64,000 bases of DNA, taken from positions 34,945-98,944 of the forward strand of contig NZ_BBNM01000012.1 in assembly GCF_000760595.1 (NCBI RefSeq), given 5' to 3'. This stretch comes from Acinetobacter soli. Its GTDB lineage: Bacteria > Pseudomonadota > Gammaproteobacteria > Pseudomonadales > Moraxellaceae. The notes beneath the pieces were generated by a model that did no database searches, was not told the origin of the DNA, and saw only the letters and a list, made by a program, of their open reading frames with translations. Position 1 is the stretch's first letter. Every line of letters starts with the position of its first letter. Shown in pieces: positions 18,938-28,310 of the stretch. The translations under genes were made by a program, and so were the position numbers.

Positions 18938-20074
18938 CTACATCTCCTTTGAATTAGAGGCATATGCTTGAACCAGATACGCGGCATAAGCACATAAATG
19001 TGGGTCATTGAAATGACGCGTCATCATTTGCAATCCAACTGGCTGCCCGGCGGTCGTTTCAAGTGGAATAGACACAGCTGGGTGGCCGGATAAGTTAAAA
19101 GGACGTACCAATGCAGTAAGATTTAAAAATGCCGCTGTGTTTTCAGCATCTTCAAGTTTTGGAGGTAACTGAGGTAAAGTAGGCAATAATACGGCATCGT
19201 ATTGCTCTAAAATGACATCGAGTGCATGCCTAAATTGTTCACGAATTTGATTGGCCTGCATGACATCTGTTGAGTTTGTTTTTGCTGCATTTTTTAATCG
19301 AGATGCAACATCTGTCCCTAACAGATCTGTATCGATCAAATGATGAAATGCCTGATAGTTTTCATAATTAATGATTTGCATTCCTGCATCGTATGCTTCA
19401 TCAAAATGTGCAACTGATAACTTCGGTAAATTTTCTAGGCCACATACTTTTAAATATGAATGAATACTGTTCCAGATCAGTTCATCCGCCTGAACGTCCA
19501 ACAGTGCAAACTTAGGCGACGCTTTTGGTACATCCGCAGCTACAAAGCTTGGATCGATGCACGTCATGGCATGTGTTAAAAGATCAATCGTAGCTGCAAA
19601 CGGCCCGACACAATCTAGCGAGCTATACTCTGGTAGAACTCCATTTCGACTCACACGCCCATAAGTTGGTTTCAGACCAAAGACACCACAGCAAGTTGCT
19701 GGCATACGAATTGACCCACCCGTATCGGTACCAATTGAAAAATCAACCAAACCTGCTGCTACAGCGGCGGCTGAACCACTTGACGATCCGCCAGGAATCA
19801 GCGTTGGATACTTTGGATTAATGGAAGTACCGGTAAAATGATTAATCCCTGTAATACCAAAAGCCAGTTCATGAAGATTGGTCTTGCCTACAACGCTACA
19901 ATTATTTTTAACCAAATACTCAATGATATCAGCATGATGCTGTTCTTCTTGTGTGTTCGACAATGCTGCACTTCCCGCACAAGTTTGAAATCCTTGAATA
20001 TGAATGGTGTCTTTTATGGCTACAGTGTGAATGCCATTTCCTACGCTTATTTTTTTTGAAAAAATATGATCCAT
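18938..20074 (-). CDS. iacH: IacH, amidase-signature hydrolase
   Basis: A 378-residue amidase-signature enzyme. The Ser-Ser-Lys triad is visible: Lys in VAIKDT, the GGSSSGSAAA loop, and GTDTGGSIR with the nucleophilic Ser. In iac loci IacH is an amidase-like protein required for, or linked to, processing a ring-opened or amide intermediate; its exact step is not settled. It is the first gene of the operon, with GAGGG before ATG 20074 and a 350-base upstream region that should hold the iac promoter. Confidence 0.88.
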   Translation of the reverse strand: MDHIFSKKISVGNGIHTVAIKDTIHIQGFQTCAGSAALSNTQEEQHHADIIEYLVKNNCSVVGKTNLHELAFGITGINHFTGTSINPKYPTLIPGGSSSGSAAAVAAGLVDFSIGTDTGGSIRMPATCCGVFGLKPTYGRVSRNGVLPEYSSLDCVGPFAATIDLLTHAMTCIDPSFVAADVPKASPKFALLDVQADELIWNSIHSYLKVCGLENLPKLSVAHFDEAYDAGMQIINYENYQAFHHLIDTDLLGTDVASRLKNAAKTNSTDVMQANQIREQFRHALDVILEQYDAVLLPTLPQLPPKLEDAENTAAFLNLTALVRPFNLSGHPAVSIPLETTAGQPVGLQMMTRHFNDPHLCAYAAYLVQAYASNSKEM

Positions 20075-20424
20075 GTCGCCCTCAACTGGTCACATGCTAT
20101 ACAGTTATGCTTATTAAATTTGATCATTTTAATTGAAATGTCAACTAATTTTTTAAATATATTTTAGTGCTTTATTTTGTTTTTCTCGTTGCACTAATTT
20201 GATACATATCTGTTTAAAATAAATAAAAACAAATATTTAAACAAAAAATATAATCCCAAACACTTTTTAAACAATCATAAAAAAAGCTATTTATTTCAAT
20301 TAAATTTTTTATTTATTTTAGATTGCACTATTTTTGTTCAAAGATGCTTGTAATTGAGACCAAAAAAAAGCCCAAGTTTGCAATCAAGCATCCTTGGGCT
20401 TTTTGATCAGGGTCAAAAGCGAAA
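20075..20424. other. iac promoter region, no gene
   Basis: 350 bases, extremely AT-rich. It holds two TGCACTA elements (20190-20204 and 20324-20338), of which the first is part of an inverted repeat TTAGTGC (20164-20170)/GCACTAA (20191-20197), and the LysR terminator at 20369-20400. The minus-strand iac promoter should lie here. Confidence 0.6.
20369..20400 (-). terminator. Terminator of the LysR gene, possibly bidirectional
   Basis: AGCCCAAG (20369-20376) and CTTGGGCT (20393-20400) form an 8-bp stem with a 16-base loop. On the minus strand it is followed by seven or more T; the plus strand side also has five T. The loop contains an 8-base stretch complementary to 20343-20350. Confidence 0.85.
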
Positions 20425-21324
20425 TCAGTCAGCATTGAACTCGATATTTCGGAGTGAATCCCAGAAGATTTTTAAATAATCATCTTTTCTAATTTTATTT
20501 TTAAAAATAAAAATTTGCTGTTTGATAATATATTCACGTGCATTAATAATTTTCAATTTCTTCTTAAGTAAATCTTCTTCAATGGTAATTTTAGGTAACC
20601 ATGCAATTCCTGCGCCCTGTAAAACAAAATCCTTTAAATTATTTGCATGATCGGTTTCATATAAAATTCGATATTCAAGTTTGTTTGAAATTACCTGATC
20701 AACCAGATTTCTTAAATATGCGTTTTTACTATACGAAAGAAGCGGAAATCTATGATTTATATCATATTTTGCATTACCATCTTCATCAATCAATGTCACA
20801 GGAACAATTTCTGTATCACCAAGTTTTAAATGGGTAAGTACATCACTATTAATAGCTTTAAGCTTAGTTTCATCTGAATAGCAAATTAAAAAATCACAAG
20901 CACCTTCTTTTAATAGTTTAAATCCTTCCCCCACATTTGCAGCCACCAATTCAATTTTAAAATCTTTAATATAATCTGGAAATAATCTTAAAAACTTTGA
21001 AAAGAAAGTAGAACTTAATGAATGCACCACCGCAAACTTAATCGTCACTTCATTGCTTCGATTTAAGTTATTGAGCAAAGCCAAGGTTGCATTAAGTTGC
21101 TGTTCGATGCTTTTGGCCGTTGCCAGCAAAATCTGTCCAGCATCTGTAAATTCCATGTATCTCGAATTGCGCTCAAGAATTGCATAACCTAATGCTTGTT
21201 CGAGTTGTTGGATACGTCGGGTAAATGCAGACTGACTGACAAACCGACGTTCTGCTGCTTTTGAAAATGAACGTTCTTGTTCCAGTGTGAGTAGATCTTC
21301 AATCCAGCGAATTTCAAGACTCAT
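20425..21324 (-). CDS. LysR-family regulator, HypT/QseD-like
   Basis: A 299-residue LysR protein: N-terminal helix-turn-helix (FSKAAERRFVSQSAFTRRIQQLE), then an effector domain. Several stretches, such as PLLSYSKNAYLRNLV and GIAWLPK, resemble E. coli HypT (YjiE), a hypochlorite-responsive LysR regulator. It is divergent from aspA with two nested inverted repeats between them, so aspA is its likely target. It is upstream of iacH on the same strand but separated by a strong terminator, so a role in iac control is possible but unproven. Confidence 0.88.
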   Translation of the reverse strand: MSLEIRWIEDLLTLEQERSFSKAAERRFVSQSAFTRRIQQLEQALGYAILERNSRYMEFTDAGQILLATAKSIEQQLNATLALLNNLNRSNEVTIKFAVVHSLSSTFFSKFLRLFPDYIKDFKIELVAANVGEGFKLLKEGACDFLICYSDETKLKAINSDVLTHLKLGDTEIVPVTLIDEDGNAKYDINHRFPLLSYSKNAYLRNLVDQVISNKLEYRILYETDHANNLKDFVLQGAGIAWLPKITIEEDLLKKKLKIINAREYIIKQQIFIFKNKIRKDDYLKIFWDSLRNIEFNAD

Positions 21325-21364
21325 TGCTTCATGTCATATGATGTTTGGCGCATTATAATCATGC

Positions 21365-21381
21365 TATGCAAAAATTGCATA
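21365..21381. promoter_or_regulatory. Perfect 7-3-7 inverted repeat, candidate LysR operator
   Basis: TATGCAA-AAA-TTGCATA is a perfect palindrome in the divergent LysR/aspA region. Its spacing fits the T-N11-A box of LysR regulators. Confidence 0.6.
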
Positions 21382-21393
21382 CTAAAATTAATC

Positions 21394-21415
21394 TATGCAT
21401 TAGAAATTATGCATA
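21394..21415. promoter_or_regulatory. Second inverted repeat TATGCAT-N8-ATGCATA
   Basis: Two perfect 7-base arms with the same TATGCA core as the palindrome 13 bases upstream. The pair looks like an activation/recognition site array for the adjacent LysR protein. It also argues against an aspA start before 21415. Confidence 0.55.
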
Positions 21416-21459
21416 CCCAAATCTATGATGAATTATCTTGTTTAGATAGCGATACTAGA

Positions 21460-22878
21460 ATGAACGCTGAAATTCAAACTCGTACAGAAAAGGATTTACT
21501 TGGTCTGCGTGAAGTACCAAACCAGTTTTATTTCGGAATCCAGACACTACGAGCAATTGAAAACTTCAATTTAAGCTCAAATAAAATTAACCAATACCCG
21601 AATTTGATCAAATCTTTGGCTATGGTCAAGCATGCCTGTGCCGAAGCAAACCACACATTGGGCAAATTGAGCGATCAAAAACTAAACGCCATCAAATACA
21701 GCTGCGATCAGTTGATTCATGGTGCTTACCATGAACAGTTCCCTATCGACCTTATTCAAGGTGGTGCAGGTACTTCAACCAACATGAACGCCAACGAAGT
21801 GATTGCAAACATTGGTCTTGAGCATTTGGGTTACAAAAAAGGTGAATATAAACACCTGCACCCAAATAACGACGTCAATATGTCGCAATCGACCAACGAT
21901 GTTTATCCAACTGCAATTCGCTTAGGTCTATTGTTCAGTTTAGATGAAATGTACACCCCGTTTGCAAACCTGATTGCAAGCTTGCGTCAAAAAGGCGACG
22001 AATTTTCACATATCTTGAAAATGGGCCGTACTCAATTACAAGACGCTGTGCCAATGACGCTTGGTCAAGAGTTTAACGGATTTGCGACAACGCTTGAAAA
22101 AGATTTGGTTAAGCTCAAAGAAATTGCACCTAGCACTTTAAATTACATGAATTTAGGTGGTACCGCGATTGGTACAGGTATCAATACTGAGCAAAAATAT
22201 ACAGAGCTAGCAATTGAAGCACTTGCTCGGATTAGCCAGAAAAACATTAAATCTGCTCCAGATTTAATTGAAGCAACCTCCGATATGGGCGACTTCGTTT
22301 TACTTTCTGGTTTGCTTAAACGTACTGCGACTAAATTGTCTAAGATTGCAAACGACTTACGTTTACTTTCAAGTGGCCCACGCACTGGTATCAACGAAAT
22401 CAATCTTGAACCACGCCAGCCAGGCAGTTCAATTATGCCAGGTAAAGTAAACCCAGTGATTCCTGAAGCACTTAACCTTGTATGCTTCCAAGTAATCGCA
22501 AACGACTTGGCTGTAACTTTGGCTGCAGAAGCAGGTCAATTGCAATTAAATGCTTTTGAACCATTGATTGCATACAAGTTATTTGAATCAATTGAGTTGC
22601 TATCAAATGCGTTGGTGATGTTCCAAACCAAATGTGTAGATACCGTAACAGCGAATCAAGAACACTGTAAAGCTTTGGTAGATAACTCTATCGGGATTGT
22701 GACTGCATTGAACCCGTACTTGGGTTATGAAACCACGACCCGTATTGCTAAAACAGCCAATGAAAGCGGATTGAGTGTTTTAAGCCTGATTAAAGCAGAA
22801 AATTTGTTATCTGATGATCAATTGGCCGAAATTCTTGCCATTGATAACATGGTACAACCTAAAGCTGAAACAGCTTAA
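21460..22878 (+). CDS. aspA: Aspartate ammonia-lyase
   Basis: A 472-residue enzyme of the fumarase/aspartase superfamily, interconverting L-aspartate with fumarate and ammonia. Visible are GTSTNMNANE, the NDVNMSQSTND segment, and the signature loop GSSIMPGKVNP near residue 320 that holds the catalytic Ser. The frame extends to 21331, but the start is set at ATG 21460 because MNAEIQTRTEKD matches where family members begin and because upstream bases carry operator-like repeats. The ribosome site before 21460 is weak. A strong terminator follows. Confidence 0.93.
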   Translation: MNAEIQTRTEKDLLGLREVPNQFYFGIQTLRAIENFNLSSNKINQYPNLIKSLAMVKHACAEANHTLGKLSDQKLNAIKYSCDQLIHGAYHEQFPIDLIQGGAGTSTNMNANEVIANIGLEHLGYKKGEYKHLHPNNDVNMSQSTNDVYPTAIRLGLLFSLDEMYTPFANLIASLRQKGDEFSHILKMGRTQLQDAVPMTLGQEFNGFATTLEKDLVKLKEIAPSTLNYMNLGGTAIGTGINTEQKYTELAIEALARISQKNIKSAPDLIEATSDMGDFVLLSGLLKRTATKLSKIANDLRLLSSGPRTGINEINLEPRQPGSSIMPGKVNPVIPEALNLVCFQVIANDLAVTLAAEAGQLQLNAFEPLIAYKLFESIELLSNALVMFQTKCVDTVTANQEHCKALVDNSIGIVTALNPYLGYETTTRIAKTANESGLSVLSLIKAENLLSDDQLAEILAIDNMVQPKAETA

Positions 22879-22895
22879 TCTTTCAAATAAAAAAA

Positions 22896-22919
22896 GGAGC
22901 GTATATCGCTCCTTTTTTT
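22896..22919 (+). terminator. Rho-independent terminator after aspA
   Basis: GGAGCG-TATAT-CGCTCC followed by seven T; the A-run before it makes it work on both strands. Confidence 0.9.
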
Positions 22920-23074
22920 GCACTTATTTTTCATCTAAAACACGATAACAAGTTTTCATTTATTCACTTTAATCTAATAGAGCAATCACAAGTTAAACGG
23001 TAGCATTGATCAAAATTATCCGTATCTACTTTAAGATACCATCGCTTTTAGGCTTATAAATAAGGATTAAACAC

Positions 23075-24079
23075 ATGACGGATTTACCAACACGCATGAA
23101 ACACATTGAAATTTCAGAACCCGGTGATCCCGATGTACTTAAAATAACCGAAGCTGATCTACCCGAAATCAAAGATCATGAGCTGTTGATTCAGGTGAAA
23201 GCTTTTGGAATTAACCGCCCAGATGTATTGCAGCGCATGGGGCTGTATCCAATGCCAAAAGGTGTAACCCCCATTCCCGGACTTGAAGTCGCAGGTATTG
23301 TGGTTGCCAAAGGCAGTGCCGTCTCGCTTTTTAATATAGGCGATGAAGTATGCGCGCTCACCAATGGTGGTGGCTATGCCGAGTTTTGTGCTGTGCCTGA
23401 AACCCAAACATTACCGATTCCAAGCTCATTAAGTTTTGAAGAAGCGGCCGTCGTTCCAGAAACTTACTTTACCGTTTGGGCAAACTTGTTCGATATCGGT
23501 GGTTTAACTACTGGCGAAACGGCACTTATTCATGGCGGAGCCAGCGGAATAGGAACGACAGCACTGAGTTTATGCCATGCCATGGGAATCAAAACGTTTA
23601 CCACGGTCGGCACAGACGATAAGGTTCAGGCTTTAGATGCGATCACCACTGCAATCAACTACAAAACAGACAACTTTGAAGACGTGATTTTGGAACAGAC
23701 TCAAAAGCAAGGTGTTGATGTCATTTTAGATATTGTAGGTGGTAAATACTTTCAGCAAAATATGAATGTATTAAAACGCGACGGACGTTTGGTCATTTTG
23801 GGTTTTATGGGAGGGCGTTTCGCGAAAGACTTTGATCTTCAGCAGCTTATTTTAAAGCGTGCCAAAGTGACGGGTTCAACCATGCGTGCACGCACCGATG
23901 AAGAAAAATACACCATCGCCAAAGCCTTAAAAGAAAAAGTCTGGCCATTGATTGAGCAAGGTCAATGCCGACCAATCATTTATAAAACATTTACTTTTGA
24001 TCAAATAGCGCAGGCACATACCGCGATGGAGAAAAGCGAACATATTGGAAAAATTGTGATTTCGATGAGTAAAACTTAA
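23075..24079 (+). CDS. NAD(P)H:quinone oxidoreductase, zinc-free MDR family (PIG3-like)
   Basis: A 334-residue medium-chain reductase. N-terminal GroES-like domain with FGINRPDVLQRMGLYP and PGLEVAGIV, and Rossmann domain with IHGGASGIGTTA. The structural and catalytic zinc ligands of alcohol dehydrogenases are absent, so this is a quinone oxidoreductase/zeta-crystallin relative, most like the PIG3 group. AAGGA lies a few bases before ATG 23075. It stands alone between aspA and a convergent ROK kinase gene. Confidence 0.88.
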   Translation: MTDLPTRMKHIEISEPGDPDVLKITEADLPEIKDHELLIQVKAFGINRPDVLQRMGLYPMPKGVTPIPGLEVAGIVVAKGSAVSLFNIGDEVCALTNGGGYAEFCAVPETQTLPIPSSLSFEEAAVVPETYFTVWANLFDIGGLTTGETALIHGGASGIGTTALSLCHAMGIKTFTTVGTDDKVQALDAITTAINYKTDNFEDVILEQTQKQGVDVILDIVGGKYFQQNMNVLKRDGRLVILGFMGGRFAKDFDLQQLILKRAKVTGSTMRARTDEEKYTIAKALKEKVWPLIEQGQCRPIIYKTFTFDQIAQAHTAMEKSEHIGKIVISMSKT

Positions 24080-24104
24080 ATAGAGTATTGCTTAATTGCT
24101 TTTA

Positions 24105-24161
24105 TTTCTCCATTTTAGGCTGCTTTGATTCAGCTTTACTCAATAGCTTAGAATGGAGAAA
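24105..24161. terminator. Long stem-loop between convergent genes
   Basis: TTTCTCCATT (24105-24114) and AATGGAGAAA (24152-24161) are perfect inverted repeats, with a partly paired interior. It lies between the qor-like gene and the ROK gene and may terminate both. Confidence 0.55.
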
Positions 24162-24169
24162 GTGAAAGA

Positions 24170-25009
24170 TTATGAACGGTTTTGAGAATAATCTAAGCCA
24201 GCTTGAATGGCGCCCAGCGCCACAACATGCGCTGCATTTTTTATCCGGTTCAGCTCGCATGCTTGCCATAACATAGGCAAGGTATTTTCTTGTGCTGATT
24301 GTAAAGCTGCCTCCCAATAACCGGGCAATTGCAAGGTGCCACCTCCTAAACTCAATTTTGATGGATTAAACAGGTGGATTACACTGGCCAGCCCCAAACC
24401 CAATGCAGCTCCTGCTGTTTGAATCATGTCTAAAACTTGGCGATCGTTTGCATGTGCTCTTAAAGCCAGATCTTTTGGTTGCAAGCCAGATGCTTTGACC
24501 AGTGCTGCACCACTTGCCAAATCGTCTAATCTTCGAATCTGATCATGCTGTACAATCGGCAAATAACCCAATTCCCCTGCCCATCCACATGTACCAGTGA
24601 GCGGTTGCCCTTGCACCATTAAAGCAGCGCCTATAGCGGTACCCACCATTACAACACCAGCGGTTATATCTTTCGAAGCGTGCGAAAATTCTTGTATAAG
24701 TGCCGCCTTGATATCATTTAGCACAGCTACTGTGTTACACCAAGCCTGTAACGCTTGAGCCGCTTGCCAGCCATTGAATGCTGGCAACACATCAGATAAC
24801 ACTATATCACCCGAAGCACTGACCAACCCCGGAACTGCAAGACCAATACTGCTCGGCGTGAATTCGTTTTGTGTAATAAAATTATCAAGATGAGCCAAAA
24901 GTTGATCTGGTGTAAACCCAATACCAGTACTATAAATTGCCTCGGCATGTTCACAGAGTAATAATAATTTTGTACCACCCAAATCTATCCCAATAGAACT
25001 GCTTCGCAT
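24170..25009 (-). CDS. ROK-family sugar kinase-like protein
   Basis: A 279-residue ROK protein. The N-terminal phosphate-binding IGIDLGGTKLLLL, the central GTAIGAALMVQG and GTCGWAGELGYLP, and the C-terminal LGGGTLQLPGYWE match the actin-like ATPase fold of sugar kinases. The usual ROK zinc site (CxCGxxGCxE) is missing: only one Cys remains after GELG and the CGCGRxGC cluster cannot be found. The substrate is therefore unclear; it may be a glucose or N-acetyl sugar kinase of the short zinc-free type. Confidence 0.82.
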   Translation of the reverse strand: MRSSSIGIDLGGTKLLLLCEHAEAIYSTGIGFTPDQLLAHLDNFITQNEFTPSSIGLAVPGLVSASGDIVLSDVLPAFNGWQAAQALQAWCNTVAVLNDIKAALIQEFSHASKDITAGVVMVGTAIGAALMVQGQPLTGTCGWAGELGYLPIVQHDQIRRLDDLASGAALVKASGLQPKDLALRAHANDRQVLDMIQTAGAALGLGLASVIHLFNPSKLSLGGGTLQLPGYWEAALQSAQENTLPMLWQACELNRIKNAAHVVALGAIQAGLDYSQNRS

Positions 25010-25198
25010 ATTTTTCCTAAAAAATATAGTCTCTTGCTCTATTTATAAAATGAAAAGAGTTGAAATACAGTTGAAGTTTGTCTGTTCCTCTTTAATATTA
25101 TGTGCTTTGAATGATTTATTAGACTAGAAGTAATCTCGATTATTAAACAAAGAGATATCATTTATGGTAAAAAAGTGACTGAGTGACACCAAATTAAT

Positions 25199-25213
25199 TG
25201 TTATACTATAACA
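25199..25213. promoter_or_regulatory. Zur box upstream of zrlA
   Basis: TGTTATA-C-TATAACA is a perfect 15-bp palindrome matching the proteobacterial Zur consensus. It ends 22 bases before the zrlA start, so bound Zur would block the promoter. Confidence 0.88.
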
Positions 25214-25235
25214 TCAGATTTAATCATGAACAAAA

Positions 25236-25943
25236 ATGAAGCATTTTTACGTTTTAACCGTTTTCACTTTTTTTGGGCTAACTTTAAGCGCTTGTACATC
25301 TATACAACATCCACCAAAATCGGCGAAACAGATTCAATCTATACGTCCAAATGCAATACAATCCTCTGCTCTCGCCAAACCAACACCTGTCTCTTATATT
25401 GTATGGTTAGAACGTAATCCCAATCAGAAGCGTGTTTCTGACTATAAAAACTATTTAATAAGTCAAGGCATTAATCTGGTTGCACCAGATTTTGAGTTAT
25501 TCCGATCTGCGCGTGGCTGGCAAGCATGCCAGTACGATCAATACGATGTTCCTGATTCATCTGTATGGAATAATGCTGTACCGACACTCAAGTTACTCGC
25601 CTATTTGGTAAATTCCAATATCATTTCAGATATTGAACTGACTTCTGCTTATCGTTCGCCAGTGCTTAATGCTTGCGTAGGTGGCGCAAAAGAGTCTTCT
25701 CATATGCAAAACTCGGCGATAGATTTTCGCATTGGGCCAGAATTTCCATCAGATTCAGATCAGCTACGTATCGCCAGCAGCAAACGCAAATTATGTAAAT
25801 TTTGGCAAACTGAAGGTCAGCGCTACAACATGGGCTTAGGCGTTTATAGTTCTGGTCAAATTCATATCGACACCAAGGGATTTAGAACATGGGGACCAGA
25901 CCACACTTGGCATAGCTCAATTTGTGGTGAAAAAATTGAATAA
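25236..25943 (+). CDS. zrlA: Zur-regulated lipoprotein peptidase ZrlA (M15 family)
   Basis: A 235-residue lipoprotein. The signal peptide ends in the lipobox LSAC (Cys20), then comes an M15-type D-Ala-D-Ala carboxypeptidase-like domain with zinc ligands in SSHMQNSAIDF (His, Asp) and GQIHIDTKGF (His). In A. baumannii a Zur-regulated peptidase called ZrlA maintains the cell envelope during zinc starvation. The fold, the lipoprotein signal and the perfect Zur box just upstream support the same identity here. The gene order zrlA-zigA-folE2 with two Zur boxes also fits. Confidence 0.85.
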   Translation: MKHFYVLTVFTFFGLTLSACTSIQHPPKSAKQIQSIRPNAIQSSALAKPTPVSYIVWLERNPNQKRVSDYKNYLISQGINLVAPDFELFRSARGWQACQYDQYDVPDSSVWNNAVPTLKLLAYLVNSNIISDIELTSAYRSPVLNACVGGAKESSHMQNSAIDFRIGPEFPSDSDQLRIASSKRKLCKFWQTEGQRYNMGLGVYSSGQIHIDTKGFRTWGPDHTWHSSICGEKIE

Positions 25944-26007
25944 ATAAGCCATTTAAGCAGCTAAAGTAGCCCAAGAAAGATAAACACATAAAATCCGATT
26001 GATTATT

Positions 26008-26022
26008 TGTTATATTATAACA
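26008..26022. promoter_or_regulatory. Zur box upstream of zigA
   Basis: TGTTATA-T-TATAACA, a perfect 15-bp palindrome, differs only in its central base from the zrlA site. It lies 82 bases before zigA. Confidence 0.88.
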
Positions 26023-26103
26023 TAACATTAAGATATTAAATTACTGCTTTTGGCAATCCATCGCAGTGATATCGGTGTGTTTTCTTTAAAAAGGACATAG
26101 CAA

Positions 26104-27321
26104 ATGGTCAGCTCCTTAGCCAATCCGTCACATAAACTCCCAGTTACCGTACTTTCAGGCTTTTTGGGCGCCGGAAAAACCACATTACTGAATCATATTT
26201 TAAACAACCGTGAAGGTCGCCGTGTGGCTGTCATTGTCAATGATATGTCAGAAGTCAATATCGACGCTGCGCTGGTCAAAAATGGTGGCGCAGAACTTTC
26301 TCGAACCGATGAGAAACTGGTCGAAATGAGTAATGGCTGCATCTGCTGCACTTTAAGGGAAGATTTACTGATTGAAGTTAAACGCTTGGCAGAAGAAAAT
26401 AAGTTTGATCAATTGGTGATTGAATCTACAGGTATTTCAGAGCCTCTCCCTGTGGCTGAAACCTTCACTTTTGCAGATGAAGATGGTATTTCTCTTAACC
26501 AGTTTGCACAATTAGATACCATGGTGACTGTAGTCGATGGATTTAATTTTCTTCGAGATTACAGCTCTTATGATCAGTTAAATGATCGTGGGGAATCTTT
26601 AGGTGAAGATGACCAGCGTAGCGTGGTCGACTTATTGATCGATCAAATTGAATTTTGTGATGTGATTATCCTTAATAAAATTGATTTAATTAATAGCGAA
26701 GAAAAAGAACGTCTGATTGCTATTTTGAACAAGCTTAATCCACGCGCAAAAATCGAAATTTCTGAATTTGGACGCGTATCACTAGATACTGTGTTAAACA
26801 CTGGATTATTTGATTTCGATCAAGCATCTCAGGCACCGGGTTGGTTAAAAGAACTACGTGGAGAGCATGTTTCAGAAACTGAAGAGTACGGTATTAGCAG
26901 TTTTGTTTATCGTGCACGCCGTCCATTTCATCCTGAGCGCTTTTATGCCTTTATTAATTCTGAATGGCCAGGGGTTGTCAGGTCAAAAGGTTTTTTCTGG
27001 TTGGCATGTGAGCCAACACTTGCATGCTCATGGTCGCAAGCAGGTGCAATGGCACGCCATGGCGTAGCGGGTAGTTGGTGGGCGGCAACTGAGCCTGAAA
27101 ACTGGCCTCAAGATGATCAATCGCTGGCGGCAATTGAAAAAAACTGGGATGAAAAAGTGGGTGATGCTCGTCAAGAGATTGTCATGATTGGCATGGAGAT
27201 GAATGAGCAAGATCTGATCATGCAATTCGATCAATGCTTACTCACAGACACCGAAATGGCACTTGGTCCACAGCAATGGATCAAATTTTCAAATCCATTT
27301 AACTGGCCTTCACTCAATTAA
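26104..27321 (+). CDS. zigA: COG0523 GTPase, zinc metallochaperone ZigA-like
   Basis: A 405-residue G3E GTPase. Walker A GxxGAGKTT at residues 19-27, the metal-binding CICC at residues 79-82, the NKID guanine motif, and a C-terminal CobW domain. Family members deliver zinc to client enzymes in zinc limitation; ZigA is the Acinetobacter name. AAGGA precedes the start, a Zur box lies upstream, and folE2 follows 17 bases after the stop in one operon. Confidence 0.9.
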   Translation: MVSSLANPSHKLPVTVLSGFLGAGKTTLLNHILNNREGRRVAVIVNDMSEVNIDAALVKNGGAELSRTDEKLVEMSNGCICCTLREDLLIEVKRLAEENKFDQLVIESTGISEPLPVAETFTFADEDGISLNQFAQLDTMVTVVDGFNFLRDYSSYDQLNDRGESLGEDDQRSVVDLLIDQIEFCDVIILNKIDLINSEEKERLIAILNKLNPRAKIEISEFGRVSLDTVLNTGLFDFDQASQAPGWLKELRGEHVSETEEYGISSFVYRARRPFHPERFYAFINSEWPGVVRSKGFFWLACEPTLACSWSQAGAMARHGVAGSWWAATEPENWPQDDQSLAAIEKNWDEKVGDARQEIVMIGMEMNEQDLIMQFDQCLLTDTEMALGPQQWIKFSNPFNWPSLN

Positions 27322-27338
27322 CCGATGTATAAACTTTT

Positions 27339-28223
27339 ATGAACTCATCACTTCCAGACGTTTGCGTTTCACAATTACCAAATAATTTGATCGCACTGAA
27401 ATGGGTTGGTATGGAAGGCATTGACCTTCCCCTTTCTATTCAACAATTTTATTATCCATTAAGTACCAAAGTTGATATATATGTCAATCTGCCAAAAAGT
27501 GATATTAAAGGCATTCATATGTCGCGTCTGTATCGCTTACTCAATGAATTACATGACTTAGATGCTTCGGCCATTCATTCACTTTTGCAAGACATCATTT
27601 CTAGCCATCAAGATTGTGGTAGTGATGCTGCAAAGATTGTACTGAGATTTGATTTGATGCTAAGCAGATCTGCACTGGTCAGCGCAGATCTGAATGGATG
27701 GAAAAGCTATCCTGTTTGCATCGAAGCAGAGCTGATCAATCATAAATTTCAGATAAATTACGCAGTTGATGTCTCGTACTCATCGACCTGCCCCTGCTCA
27801 GCGGCTTTATCGCGGCAATTGATTGCACAGGCATTTGAACTACAATTTAAAGACACGCACACATTGCCAAAATCAGACGTAAAGCAATGGCTTGAAGAAC
27901 ATGCAACTTATGCAACGCCTCATAGCCAACGTAGTATTGCGCAGATTAAGATTGAAACAGATGATGCCAAGCAATTGATAAATTTAACTGAATTGATTGA
28001 TAAAGTTGAGCAAGCCTTAAAAACACCGACTCAAACTGCGGTAAAACGAGCTGATGAACAAGCTTTTGCGCAGTTAAACGGACAAAATTTAATGTTTGTT
28101 GAAGATGCAGCCAGACGTTTATCGAGTGAACTTGATAAAACATCATTAAAATGGTCAATTAAAGTGATTCATCAAGAAAGTTTGCACGCACATGATGCAG
28201 TCGCAATTTCGATGTCATCTTGA
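27339..28223 (+). CDS. folE2: GTP cyclohydrolase I type 2 (FolE2)
   Basis: A 294-residue zinc-independent form of GTP cyclohydrolase, the first enzyme of folate synthesis. The active Cys lies in the STCPCSAALSR segment near residue 150. FolE2 replaces the zinc-dependent FolE when zinc is scarce, which fits its position 17 bases after zigA behind a Zur box. Confidence 0.93.
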   Translation: MNSSLPDVCVSQLPNNLIALKWVGMEGIDLPLSIQQFYYPLSTKVDIYVNLPKSDIKGIHMSRLYRLLNELHDLDASAIHSLLQDIISSHQDCGSDAAKIVLRFDLMLSRSALVSADLNGWKSYPVCIEAELINHKFQINYAVDVSYSSTCPCSAALSRQLIAQAFELQFKDTHTLPKSDVKQWLEEHATYATPHSQRSIAQIKIETDDAKQLINLTELIDKVEQALKTPTQTAVKRADEQAFAQLNGQNLMFVEDAARRLSSELDKTSLKWSIKVIHQESLHAHDAVAISMSS

Positions 28224-28281
28224 CTCGTAATTTTTTAAATGTAAGTTCACGATCTTTTATAAATTTATCTGTTTTACTTAG

Positions 28282-28310
28282 GCTATTTTGATACGTAGTA
28301 TCAAAATAGC
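28282..28310. repeat. Perfect 13-3-13 inverted repeat
   Basis: GCTATTTTGATAC and GTATCAAAATAGC are exact reverse complements around the loop GTA, 58 bases after folE2. No T-run follows, so a simple terminator is unlikely; an operator or RNA stem are alternatives. Confidence 0.75.
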
